Source of the DNA: Aplectana chamaeleonis
Taxonomy: Eukaryota > Nematoda > Chromadorea > Rhabditida > Cosmocercidae
Reading direction: 5' to 3'
Assembly: GCA_029168955.1 (NCBI GenBank)
Contig: JAPDOI010001201.1
Location: 1-64,000 of the forward strand
DNA length: 64,000 nt
The position numbers and the translations under genes were made by a program. Positions 10,823 through 22,300 of the stretch are shown here, piece by piece. The number at the start of each line of letters is the position of its first letter. Position 1 is the stretch's first letter. Under the pieces are notes generated by a model that searched no databases, was not told where the DNA came from, and saw only the letters and a program-made list of their open reading frames with translations.

Positions 10823-13615
10823 CTTCTTCTTCTTCTTCTTTGCAGCCGCAGGAAGGTTTTTGTCAAAGGTTCAAGAAACGGGCGACTGAAACCGGTTTCG
10901 TCCACAAATCCATTGTTGTAAGAGTGGTAGGCCTCTTTGGGCAATCGAATAGGTGTTCAGTTGTGTGGCCACGGCTACCACAGTCCGGGCACTCGTCCGG
11001 ATTACTGCGATCGATCTTATGTAAGTATGACATCAGCATAGGGGAATGACCGCAGCGTAACGAGGCAAGGGTACTTCTAGCCCGCCTACCGAGTTCCATC
11101 TCGGTGTTGCTGACTATGGGTGGTGCGACCCCCAATATGGGGTTGACGGTCATCCTACTCAAGTGATCCCTGACGAACTTGGTGTGCTCCGCACGTAAAG
11201 ACGCAGACGATCCAGTTGGGAGTCCGTCCATCTTTGTATATTGACTTTCTCGGGAGCATCCGCAAAAGGCCTTCTAATATGTCTCTCTCTCACGGGATTC
11301 ATGATCCTTCTTAATGGGTGGTCAGGCTGCTTGACAATGTTAATAACCAGTTGCTGCGCTTGGAGTTCGCAGTGCTCCTTAACTGGCAGAATTCGGGCTT
11401 CAGCATGAAGATGTTCCACTGGGGTGCTTTTAGCACACCCTGTGGCAATCCGAAGAGCAGCATTTTAGATTTGCTGCATCTTTGTCCACGATGAATTCGA
11501 AACTATGTGCTGCCATACCGGTGCAGCGTACTCCAACGCCGGCTGCGATATTGCCTTGTAGGTAGTCAAAATTGTCTCCTTGCTACTTCCCCACGACGTT
11601 CCTCCCAGAGCTCGTAGGACGTTGAGCTTTGCTTTCACTGTAGCCTGTTTCTGCTCAGTATTCTTGTGGAACCTAAACGAAGAATCCAATACTAGGCCGA
11701 GCAGCTTAGGGAACCATGCGGCAGGCAGACGAGCGTCTTCCCAATTCACAACGGGGTGAGCGCAGTGTTCCTTAGGGTCAGTGGAGAAAACTGATACAGA
11801 TGATTTAGCGGCAGAGACAGTGAGCATCATATCATCGAGAAAGCTCTTCAGAACGATGAGGTAGCTGTTGATCTTGCGTGCAGCTATATTAATGTCTCTG
11901 TCTCGGCACAGAATGGTGATATCATCCGTATAAGCAACGACTTTGATGTCACTTGGGGGGCGGGCAAATCTTCCAGGTAAAGACTGAACAGAGCAGGCGA
12001 TATGACTCCTCCTTGAGGGACACCGGCAGCGATCGGGATGCTGTTAGAGACACGCCCCTGAAACAGCACTTTTGCTCGGCGCCCTTTGATGAGTGCAGTA
12101 ATCCATCGCTTCTGCCAAGGCGGGATGGTGGACCTCAATAGCTTCTCAGACAGTATGCCCAAGTTGACAGTGTCAAACGCCTTCGTGAGGTCCAGGGCTA
12201 CTCCAACAGCGCGTTGAGGCTTGGTGGTGTTGAAGCCATCCAAAACATAGCTCACAATCTCCAGCAGCGCCGTGGTGGTAGAGTGTAATTTGCGGAATCC
12301 ATGCTGGTGCTGCTGATTGTTATCATGCTCGGCCAGCTCCTTGACGACCAGTTTCTCAGCGACCTTTGTGATTGGTGATAACAGACTTATTGGCCTGTAT
12401 CCCTTAGCCGTCGATGGTGATTTACCTGGCTTGGGCAACGGAACGACGGTTGCCATTTTCCAGTCTTGGGGTACGATGCACGTGCGAAAGGATGTGTTGA
12501 TGACGTCAGCCAGGATTGGCATAATCTCAGTCGGTTTCTTCAAGACCGCTGGACTAATGCCATCCGGCCCTACAGCCTTCGATTTCGCATCTCTTTAATC
12601 ACCTTTTTAATCTGCGCGGGCGTCACAGCTTCTGCTTCACTCATGAGCGGCAACTTGCAGAGCTCTCTTACAGTCACTCGATTCTGTTTCCCTCTCTTAG
12701 CCTGAGTTATGAAAAATTCTTTCCGAGAGCAGTTGCAGCCTCCTTTCCCGATTTGAAGACTCCATTCTCGAACTCGATCGTAGAGTAGTTGGTGGAGGTG
12801 CTCTTGCCCGAGATCTTCTTTAGAACTTTCCAAGTTGACGCTCCATCACTCTTGAAATTCATCTTCTCCGTGAATTTCTCCCTACACTCCTTCTTGTGCT
12901 TGTCCAGATCTCGCTTGATCTCGTTATCCAGCTCGTTAATGGTCGGATCCAGGTGATCTGCCACTCTCTTTGCATCCCTTGTCCTTATCTTCTCCAAGAT
13001 TTACCTGGTGACGTTGGGAAAGAAGGTAGCAGGACATTTGGAACTCGGCCCTCCGGAATGGCGGCTTTCATTGCCTTGCGAATCGCGTCCGTCAAGTGAC
13101 GTTCTTTCTGGTGCACGTTTCCATTCCATTGGTATTCATCCACATGGCGAAGTGCCACCTCCCTGAACAAGCGCCAGTCTGCAAGGCAAAGATTAAGATA
13201 AGACCTTTGACGGATACCTGAATGAGGAGCAAGAGAATTAGAGAGATCGACATGGACAAAGACGGGGATATGATCACTGGACAGAGTTGTAGCGGTCGAC
13301 CAAGAGCAGGCGCTGGAGAGATTAGATGATACAAGAGAGATTTCTGGACTAGAGGATCGGCCGTTGGCCGGGAGACGAGTGGGCTGATCATCGTTGAGAA
13401 TGACCAGATCGCACTCTTCCGCCCATTCTTCGACGTCTTCTCCTCTAGCGTCAGTGTTAAGCGACGAGCGGAATGTATGAGCATTGAAGTCGCCTGCGAA
13501 GACAACAGAGGGTGAAAGGTAGCAGTCGTACAACTGCTTGAGTGAGGGAATAGGGTCATAAGATTGGGGACAGGACGTGGTAGGAGGGATATAGATATTA
13601 AAAGAGATATGTTTA
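10823..13615 (-). pseudogene. Family A copy A4, 5'-truncated EN-RT
   Basis: Read on the minus strand, it begins within the endonuclease (FNIYIPPTTSCPQSYDP), then AGDFNAHTF, SSDHIPVF, the linker with KIRTRDAKRVADHLDP, and RT with GYRPISLLSPITKVAEK, HQHGFRKLHSTTT, VALDLTKAFD and AGVPQGGVISP. The catalytic box is degraded (LLIRMIS in place of YADD after a frameshift). It ends in CPDCGSRGHTTEHLFDCP and a tail seen on the plus strand as CTTCTTCTT (10823-10841). Several frameshifts make it inactive. Truncation at the 5' end is usual for target-primed reverse transcription. No clear target duplication was found. Confidence 0.85.
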
Positions 13616-14784
13616 GGTTTATGTTCATTACATTTACATGAGGCAAATGCGCGAAAAAAATCACAAATACAAAGCAATCAATAAGAAAACACACAAACAC
13701 AGAAAAAATGGCCGGAAAATGAGAGAAAAAAACACCACTAAAGCCAAACCGATCCCTCCCGAAAAAAAGGGGAAAATTATTATGCTAAATTTCAGAAGAG
13801 AGTAAAATCCTCGAGACCTGCCTTCTGAACTGACCCAAAGGGAGAGTACCAGAGACCCTTCTCGTTATTTTCAAATATGAACTAGCAGCCCGATGTGGAA
13901 ATGATCTCACCCTCACACTGGTAAGAGGACGGCTGAGGAATATTTTCGTTCTCTCACCCCTAGTGTTCGATTCGACCAAGTTAAAATAGGGTTTAAGACT
14001 GAAAATGCCGCTATTCCCGAGAAGCTTGTGGACCATGCAAATGTCAAATACTTTCCGTCTAGAATCTAGCGTAGTTAGCCCAAAATACTTGTTTCTTATA
14101 TGAGCCCTGGGTATTTTGGCATTCAAGAAGCCACCAATACGGAATACTAGTTTACGAGTAAAACTATTCTGCACTTTTTCTAGCGCTCCAATATTCTTTT
14201 TTGTGTACGGAGAGAAAACTACTGATCCAGATTCTACAATAGGCCTTATATAGGTCTTGTACGCTCGGAGCAAAACCTGCTTGTTTTTTTGTGGATATTC
14301 CCTTGAAAATCTGGAAAATACGCCTGTGAGCCGACTGACATTTTATTCTGATATGCTCAGAGAGATCCAATTTGCTGTTATAGTGGAAGTCAAGATCTCG
14401 AACAGATTCAACCGCTGGGAGCGCAAGGCCATCGCACGTATAGAAATGTGTCGTGGGTTCTGAATTTACTTGAATTCGCATGAATACCGTCTTTTGTGGC
14501 GCGAGGGGCAGCTGCCATTCCTTCGCCCAGCCAACCATCCAGTCAATAGCCTCCTGTAGCAGTTGGGTTTCGAGTGGCTCAGAAATCACCTTGTAAAGTT
14601 TTATGTCGTCCGCATAGAATTTCATCGTAACAGCTTTGTCCCGAAAAATGATAGGAATGTCCGCTGTGGAAATACTAAACAATATTGGTGATAATACACC
14701 CCCTTGCGGCACCCCGCTCTCTATGTTTTCACCTCAGAATAGCAATCCTCGACTCTCACCTGAAACGTTCTACCAGATAAGAAT

Positions 14785-17700
14785 GTGTGGAGTTTTTTCT
14801 CTTTTTCTTTCTTTTTTTTCTCCATGTGGAGTTTTTTTCGTATTGGGAGTGTAGATGGCTGGCCGCTACACTCCTCTGTATTCTACTTCTACGAGCTGGC
14901 GTCGAGAGGAATCCGGGACTGTGCAGCAAGGCACCGCGATATCCCTGCTGTCACTGCGGGCTATCTGCCCAACATGCGAGCATTCAATGTGGTGGTTGCC
15001 TTGGCTGGGTGCACCTCAAATGTTCGGGATTGTCCAGCTATGATGACTACACTCATACTTACTGTTGTATGTCTTGCTCTGTAAATCCTCCTAGGGTTCC
15101 TCAACATTGTCTAAGCATTTATCAACTCAACATAAATGGCCTGCGTGCCAAACTTGCTGAACTCACACTGTATGTAGATCGCACTCAACCTGATGTCATT
15201 CTCCTGCAGGAGGCCAAGCTTAGCACATCTTCCCCTTCCCTTCCCCGTCTCCCTGGTTATTTGTCTTATCATGTTGCACGTACGTCTCACGGTGGTGGTG
15301 TTTCAACATTTGTAAAATCTTCTATCCCTTCTCACCTAATTGATCTACCCACTGATGATGTTGTAGAATGTCTTGGAGTTCATATTGTACTACAAAGTGG
15401 CCCCCTTGATATTGTCAATGTCTATATACCCCCCACCACATCCTGTCCCAATGCGTTTGACCCCACAAATTACTTACATGATGTCCATGCTGCCTTATCA
15501 TCAAGTTCGGTTGTAATAGCTGGTGATTTTAATGCTCATTCTCCTTGGTGGTTTTCTCCTCTAGAGCCTGACAATAGAGGTGAACTCATTGAGCTTTTCG
15601 CTGATGATTGTGATCTTGTTCCCATCAATGAGGATTCTCTCACTCGTCTTCCAGCGGTGGGCAGACCCTCCTCACCCGATATCACGTTTGTGTCATTCAT
15701 CTTCGCTAGCTATTTCCTGTAACTGGTCTACTGATGTGGCGCTGGCCAGTGATCATCTTCCCATTATTACGTCATTGGATCTGTCACTTAATAGTTTGCT
15801 TGCTTTGTTCTCTGGCTCTCGTTGTAAGTCGTATTCTAATTATCGTAAGGCTAACTGGGACCTATACAAACAGGTGTTGCTCAGCCAGGTGGCCAGCTAA
15901 CCGTGGACGATACAATAGCTGTCGGAAAACATCACCGCACTGCTAAATGAGCACAAGCAGCAACGCTGGAAAGAGCTCACCGAGTCCATCGATTTTGCCG
16001 TGGATGCCAAAAAAGCCTGGACCCCCTTGAAGCGGCTTTCAGGCAAAAAGATGAGTACTGATCGCAACATGCTCGAGTTTCCGTCTGGAAGATTCGAGCA
16101 CGGTTACAAGGCTGCTTGTCTGCTCGGCAAACTATTTGCATCTGCGTCATCGCCTCGGGATAGGCAACACAGACGAACATTGCGAGCAATCAGGAAACTC
16201 AGTCGACTGGATGTCCCTATTATCTCTCCTTCCGCCATCGACAAGGTCATCAAATCGATGAAAAATTCGCGGGCTGAGGGACCCGACGGGATTTCAGCTG
16301 TTCATCTCAAACATATTCCTGATCCCTATTACGAACTGCTCTCTGATCTTATTCATTCGTCATTCAGTTCTGGTGTTGTTCCGGCCCGCTGGAAACAAGC
16401 TGTCGTCATCCCCATTGCCAAGCCAGGCAAACCGCCGGATAAGGCTGCCTCCCACCGCCCCATTTCCCTTCTCTCCCCCCTTGCCAAGCTTGCGGAAAAA
16501 GTCGTCAATCCGCTCCTCCAAAACGCGTTGCAGCAAAACACTCACCAGCATGGTTTCAAGAAGGAGCATTCGACCATCACTGCCCTGACATCAATCACCG
16601 AGCATATCATTGCTGGATTTAATCGCAAGACTCCGGCTGGTAGAAGCCTCGTCGTTGCTATTGATCTCACGGCTGCGTTTGATAGCGTCAGTATCCCGCT
16701 TCTATCGAAATCCATACTGGAATCGGATATGCCCAGTTGGTCTAAAAGATGGATCAATAGCTGTGTCAAGAACCGGTCCATTCGTGTAAAGTTCGACGGA
16801 CATCTGTCGTCTTCGGTCCCTTTGGAAGCCGGTGTCCCGCAAGGCGGGGTGTTATTCCTGAGCCTGTTTTCGCTGTTTCTGTCTGATATTCCTGAGCCAC
16901 CAACTGGTATTCATCTGTGCCTGTACGCCGATGACATCACAATCGTTTGCACGGACTCAGTTATCGATCGAGCCACTGCTGCCATGAATGGCTACTTACG
17001 GACCCTGGCAGTGTATCTTAAATCAAAGTCACTGACTGTCTCTGCCTCCAAATCAAGTGTTACACTATGTACAACAGCTACTATCGAACATCGACTACAT
17101 CCCAAACTCGTCTGGGATGGTCACGAGCTGCCACTGTTTAAGCATCCTCGACTATTAGGAGTTTTCCTGGACCCCTCTTTACGATTCCATGAGAACACGC
17201 GTATACGAGCTGCCACTGCGAACTCGCGCAACAGCATTCTTCGCGCCTTAGCTGGAACCTCTTGGGGCAGCACGAAAGAAGTACTACGTACGACTTATAG
17301 AGCCATGGTCCAGCCGGTCTTGGAATATGGCGCCCCTATTTGGACCCGACATCTCTCGGAATCCTCTTGGAGCAAGTTGCAGAGAGCACAGAATACAGCC
17401 CTCAGGCTTATTACTGGATGTCACAAGTCGACGCCTATCCCGCATCTTCATCAAGAAACCGGCCTAGTCCCTGTAAAACAGCACCGCTTACTCCAGTCTC
17501 AGCAGTTTCTCATAAGTATTGTCAAGAGCCCGACCCATCCAAACTACCATCTCCTGTCGTCCGGCCCCCAATCAAGAAACATACGCACGCCGCTGATTGC
17601 TTCCCTATCTGCTGTCGATCAACAACGCTGGGCTACATCCGAGCTCTCCCGCAGAATACTACAGATGGCTGAGCATACGCGCTTTGTGGCAGAGTACCTG

Positions 17701-18033
17701 TCTGATGCTCAGCCCAATTCAATTTATGGCGGCGTACCCCCACGAGTCGACGACAGCGAAGCCGATCTACCGAGACGCACCCGAACAATCCTCGCTGGTC
17801 TGCGATGCGGTCACTCCACATATCTAAAGGCCTACGCCCATCGGATTGATCAGTCAGTCCCTGATAGATGCCCTGATTGTGAATGTGCTGGACATGATTC
17901 ATTGCATCTATTTTCATGTCCGGCCAGACCCACAATGTTATCTGCTCGAGATCTATGGTACAAACCGTGTGAAGTGGCTAACTTCCTACGCCTTTGATGC
18001 GATGCTCTGTTCATGGCTGACAAGAAGAAGAAG
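14785..18033 (+). mobile_element. Family B non-LTR retrotransposon, copy B2
   Basis: This 3249-bp element is flanked by a perfect 13-bp target duplication, ACCAGATAAGAAT (14772-14784 and 18034-18046), inside the CR1-2 reverse transcriptase. It starts with a pyrimidine-rich GTGTGGAGTTTTTTC segment and ends with an AAG-repeat tail (18022-18033). It is the best-preserved family B copy. The RT half is a single open frame. Confidence 0.92.
14837..17997 (+). pseudogene. Family B EN-RT polyprotein (2A-like, finger, endonuclease, RT, CCHC)
   Basis: First frame (to 15722): LLLRAGVERNPGL, a 2A-like motif whose final Pro is Leu; CCHCGLSAQHASIQCGGCLG and WVHLKCSG; then the endonuclease with PDVILLQEAKLS, AGDFNAHSPWW and SPDITFVS. 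A one-base shift near 15700 and an internal deletion near 15900 follow. The second frame (16000-17997, 665 codons) is intact: GPDGISAVHLKHIP, HRPISLLSPLAKLAEK, QHGFKKEHSTITAL, VAIDLTAAFD, AGVPQGGVLF, LYADDITIVC, LGVFLDPSLRF, and the CPDCECAGHDSLHLFSCP finger ending NFLRL. With no start codon upstream of the second frame, it is probably not autonomous. Confidence 0.87.
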
Positions 18034-18708
18034 ACCAGATAAGAATTGGGCGAGCCATTCTATCAATATCGGATGAAACCTCAGATCTCGTAGTTTTGAC
18101 AGCAGTTTCGAGTGCGAGACACGATCAAATGCCTTTGCAAAGTCAAAGTAAATGACATCGCAACTGCACTTCTTGTCAAGGGCCTACGTCCAATCATTTA
18201 TGCATTCCAGAAGGTTCGTTTCTACAGACCTTCCCAGGACAAAACCATGCTGGTTCCTAGGAACGATATTTTGCGAAAAGAGGTGTAAGGCTATGTGATC
18301 CTTCAGCACCTTCTCGAACAGCCTGCAGAACAGTGAGGAGATACTAACTGGCCTATAATTCCCTGGATCAGCAGCCGGCTCTTTCTTCAATAAAGGTGTA
18401 ACAAAGGAGTGCTTCCAGCGAGCTGGAACTTCACCATACATAATAGACTGGTTGTAGATATAGGCCAAGGGACCACAAATAACTGGTGCAACTTTTTGAA
18501 TGAAAAAAGAGGAACAAAATCAGGGGTGACCGACGAAGATTTAGGCCACCTTTTCAACAATTCCTGCAATTTCATTGAATGAAATCAAGGAAAATCCGCC
18601 ATAGGCTGAGTACCGAGGAATGACGAAGATGGACTGTTCCCGTCGTCTGATTGGAATTTTTCCGCGAATTGGTCAGCTAACATGTTTACCTTATCATACG
18701 CCGATGTC

Positions 18709-18856
18709 GCCAGGAAAGCACCCCATAGGTGTTATAAGAGGGAGATGGATAGGTAGGTACTCGAGAGTACCGTCCTTTGGTGTTTGGTATGATATGAGAG
18801 GGTAGATTTGATAATACGAAAGTAGAAACTCCTCCGCCGAGAGATGCTAAAACGAT
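18709..18856 (-). pseudogene. Short family A endonuclease fragment
   Basis: Minus-strand translation gives SLGGGVSTFVLSNLPSHIIP, followed by a shifted KGRYSRVP. This is the middle of the family A endonuclease only. It directly abuts the duplicated family B fragment at 18857. It has no target duplication or tail, so it looks like captured filler DNA. Confidence 0.7.
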
Positions 18857-19161
18857 CAACATGCGAGCATTCAATGTGGTGGTTGCCTTGGCTGGGTGCA
18901 CCTCAAATGTTCGGGATTGTCCAGCTATGATGACTACACTCATACTTACTGTTGTATGTCTTGCTCTGTAAATCCTCCTAGGGTTCCTCAACATTGTCTA
19001 AGCATTTATCAACTCAACATAAATGGCCTGCGTGCCAAACTTGCTGAACTCACACTGTATGTAGATCGCACTCAACCTGATGTCATTCTCCTGCAGGAGG
19101 CCAAGCTTAGCACATCTTCCCCTTCCCTTCCCCGTCTCCCTGGTTATTTGTCTTATCATGT
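18857..19161 (+). repeat. 305-bp exact duplicate of part of family B copy B2
   Basis: By eye, bases 18857-19161 are identical to 14970-15274, covering the finger (GWVHLKCSG) and the start of the endonuclease (PDVILLQEAKLS). The block has no tail and no own target duplication. It ends exactly where the BEL element sequence begins. Identity over the whole length implies a very recent copy event or an assembly effect. Confidence 0.85.
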
Positions 19162-19170
19162 CTAAAATCT

Positions 19171-19371
19171 CTAAAACATCTCTAAAACAACTAAAACATG
19201 GCACACAGTTATCACGGTGAATATTCGTTCTATGGGTGATGCAGTTATTGCATTCCATCTATTTCGTCTTCGGTTTCCTATTTCAATAAGCGCGATATCA
19301 TCCTTCCCTTGATATTTTTCACACAGAATTCTTAAAAGAGCAGTGAATGGTTTGCCGAAGCAGCGTAGCAA
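19171..19371 (-). pseudogene. Env-like tail continuation of the BEL element, broken
   Basis: Just past the stop of the pol-env frame, another minus frame reads LRCFGKPFTALLRILCEKY and then a basic NRRRNRW stretch followed by a hydrophobic TVITVCHVLVV. That order (cytoplasmic basic stretch, then a second hydrophobic segment) is what I would expect of a nematode BEL Env region. It is cut off at 19161. Assignment rests on position and composition, not on a conserved motif. Confidence 0.4.
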
Positions 19372-19374
19372 TCT

Positions 19375-22300
19375 TCAAACTTTTAGCATTCCTTTTGCCA
19401 TTTTTCTTGTTACCGTCATGCAAAAGTACGTCGTAACTATGATGAGATAAATTATGATGGCTGTCACACCAATTGCGAGCCTTGGCCAACAATCTGGATT
19501 TGACACCATAGTTGAGCAAAAATTGCAGTCAATCTGCTCACAGAATGGACTCGAGGGGCAAGTCCAGTGTAGTGCTTTGGTATTACTCCCTTCAAACGAT
19601 TTGACTGAGACATGATAAGTGTGTAAGGTCACTTCAGCGGGGAACTGAACCTTAAAATTCATATCGGGCTGTTTGATTTCCAAACAGTGTTCATTTCCAC
19701 AGATTTCCAAAACACTTGTATTGTTTACTAACTGTATATTTATGCCTCCTTTAATGCAATCTACTCGAGCTGATTGCATTTTTTGCGCTTTTCCCATCAG
19801 GAAGCAGCACGCAATGATGGTTGCGGTTAGAAATACGTTCCATTTTGAGCTAATCGATGGTACACTCGCTGATCGCGGTCGATACGCTCTGTGGGTGCTC
19901 TTTTGCACTTCTTTTGCAAAACACTGTTGCTCTTTTGCTTTCCTCGGCAAGAATTCTCTCTGACGTCGGGGAGATGTCGGGGTCGTCACTCCAACGTCCG
20001 CAGCCGATTTGTTTATCGCCGCGTCAGAAATGGGAATTTCTGATTTTCCGCCGTTATTCTCCTCAATTTTCTTTTTTGCTGAAGCCTCTTCGTGAAGTTT
20101 ATTTACCTTCTTTCTTTCTTTATCATCTTCGTCTAATTCTAGAGGGATTAGCATATTTATTGAGCGTTCTATAGTCGATCTTCCTTTTCGTATTCGAACA
20201 GAACGAATCATTCCATCGGGATCGTTTATTAGTTCAGTTACCAGGCCCATCTGCCATTCTCCTCTTTTCAAATTTTCGTCCATTATAAAGACGATTTCTC
20301 CCACTTTGGGGTATTTCCTGGTGAAACTCTTTTGATTTATCCGAGTCTGATGAAAATTTCTGAGTTCTAGCAAATAGTCTGCTGTCCATGTTTTCCACAG
20401 TTGGTCCAGGGAACTCTGCAAGGACTCAACGTATGCAATCGCCCTTCCCTTTGTAGAAACAGAGGGTACGTAGTTCATATCTAAGGCATCTTCGTCGGGT
20501 TTTCCAGAAAGTTCGAACAGGTTTACGTTTGTATACGGTATCAGGAAATCGATCGGTCTTAGGACAGACATTTCATTATAGCTACTTCCCACATATGATA
20601 GAGGTCTTGAATTTACCATTGCTTCGCATTCAATCACGAAGGTATGAAAGTCGCTATCATTTAGTGATCTTCTGCCAGTTACTTTTCTCAACGCTGATTT
20701 CATAACTCCAATGATTCTTTCATAGAATCCTCCCTTCCATGGTGAAAGAGGCGTTATAAATTTCCAGCTTATCGTTTCTTTAGTGAGAAAACTCAAAAGA
20801 TCTTCATTACCCACTCTTTGCTGACCGTCTATGGTTTTTATGATTTCGTATCCCAATTTGAAATTTGTTCCATTATCTGATAGGATAGATTTTGGTTTTC
20901 CTCGTCTTCCTACAAATCTTCGGAGGCTATTAATCATTTCTATTGCACCGAGATTCGTAACTACTTCGAGGTGAACCGCTCGGGTTACCATGCAAGTAAT
21001 TAACACAATCCAACGTTTATGTTTTTCCCTTTCAGAATCGACGATATTGAAGGGTCCCGCTAGGTCGATGCCAACGTTTGTGAACGCTCGACACCGTTCC
21101 ACTCTAGCCTGTGGCAGCGATGGAGATTCCGGGTAAAAGTAAGATTTACCGTTCCATCGTTTACATATAATACATTTAGTAAGGAGATTTTTCACAGTTT
21201 GCCTGCCTTTGGGTATCCAGAATTTCGTTCTTATGTTTGCCAGGGTTCCATTAACCCCTTGGTGACCAGAGCGAACATGAAAATCCTGAATTACCAGTTT
21301 AGTTAAAGGATGTCCAGGTAATAGTAAAATTGGCTCAAGCGTATCTTTCGGAAGATATTGAGCTCTGACTCTGCCGTGACATCTTATAATCCGGTTTTCA
21401 TCCATGGATAAATTCAGCTGTTTCCATTTCTCACTTTCATCTTTACTCATGCATTTTTGCATTAATCTGACAACAAATCTTTCAGCGACGGCTGCCTCGT
21501 CTGCGACTACGACGTTCATCGGCAGGGACGTGCCAATCTGATGAAGCTCAGGGACTGCCTGATCTAGAGTGAGTTGATGTTTGTCATTTACCTTTTCGTA
21601 TATCTTTCTTTTGATAAACTTCAAAACTAAAACTGCTACGTTGCGGCATCTATTGAAGCTTGAGTACTCCTGATTGAAAATCATGCAGTTTTCGCAAGAC
21701 GCCATTTTGGTTTCTGATTTCGCAGTAGTCACTTTGGTTATCAAAGAGGTACCGGCTTCTTCATAGTAATCCTTCTTTTTTGGCTCGTTCTGACACCGAT
21801 ATTCCGGTAAAGAAGGCCATGTAGAATAATCGTTCCCCAAAAACTTTGGCCCATTCCACCAAATGGGATTTGACATTTGATCTTTTGTGATACCCCTTGT
21901 TGCGAAGTCTGCTGGATTCAGTTCCGAACCTATATAATGGAGGGAAACCCGAATATTTTCAGTTTTCCATTTTTCCATTTTTGCCTTTATCTCTTTGCAT
22001 CTATTATTGACGAATACCCCGTTATTTGATTCCGACTGTACCCACTGTAGTGCGTCTTGGGAGTCTCCGTACAGTCGAATCCGGGTGATAGGTAGATTCA
22101 ACTCTTTCAGAACGAAAGTTGTGAGTCGAGCACCAATCAGCAACGCTAGCAATTCTAACCTTGGAATAGTTAGTTGCTTTTCCTTTTCTTTCAAAGGGGC
22201 CAACCGTTGCCTTGCCATTAACAAATATGTGTGTATTAACGCATACTGATCGATCCTGCGCAAGTATACTACTGCCGCGAACGATTTTTCAGAGGCGTCA

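Larger units (their letters stand above)
13785..18708 (-). pseudogene. CR1-clade non-LTR element (copy CR1-2), split by family B copy B2
   Basis: Minus-strand RT read in two blocks. Block 18708-18047 has YDKVNMLADQFAEKFQ, a NQSIMYGEVPARWKHSFVTP segment, PGNYRPVSISSLFCRLFEKV, HGFVLGRSVETNLLE, and YFDFAKAFDRVSHSKLL. Block 14771-13785 has LSGRTFQVRVEDC, VPQGGVLSPILFSI, the catalytic FYADD, and the CR1-type C-terminus with SFTRKLVFR. Across B2 the codons join seamlessly (EWLAQ|FLSGRTF). Lesions include a TAG at 18190 and a frameshift near 14720. The endonuclease and ORF1 are missing, so it is 5'-truncated. Confidence 0.85.

Noticed and set aside
19162..19374. 3' LTR of the BEL element
   Set aside because: I could not match any part to the region upstream of gag; the 3' end appears to be lost at 19161.
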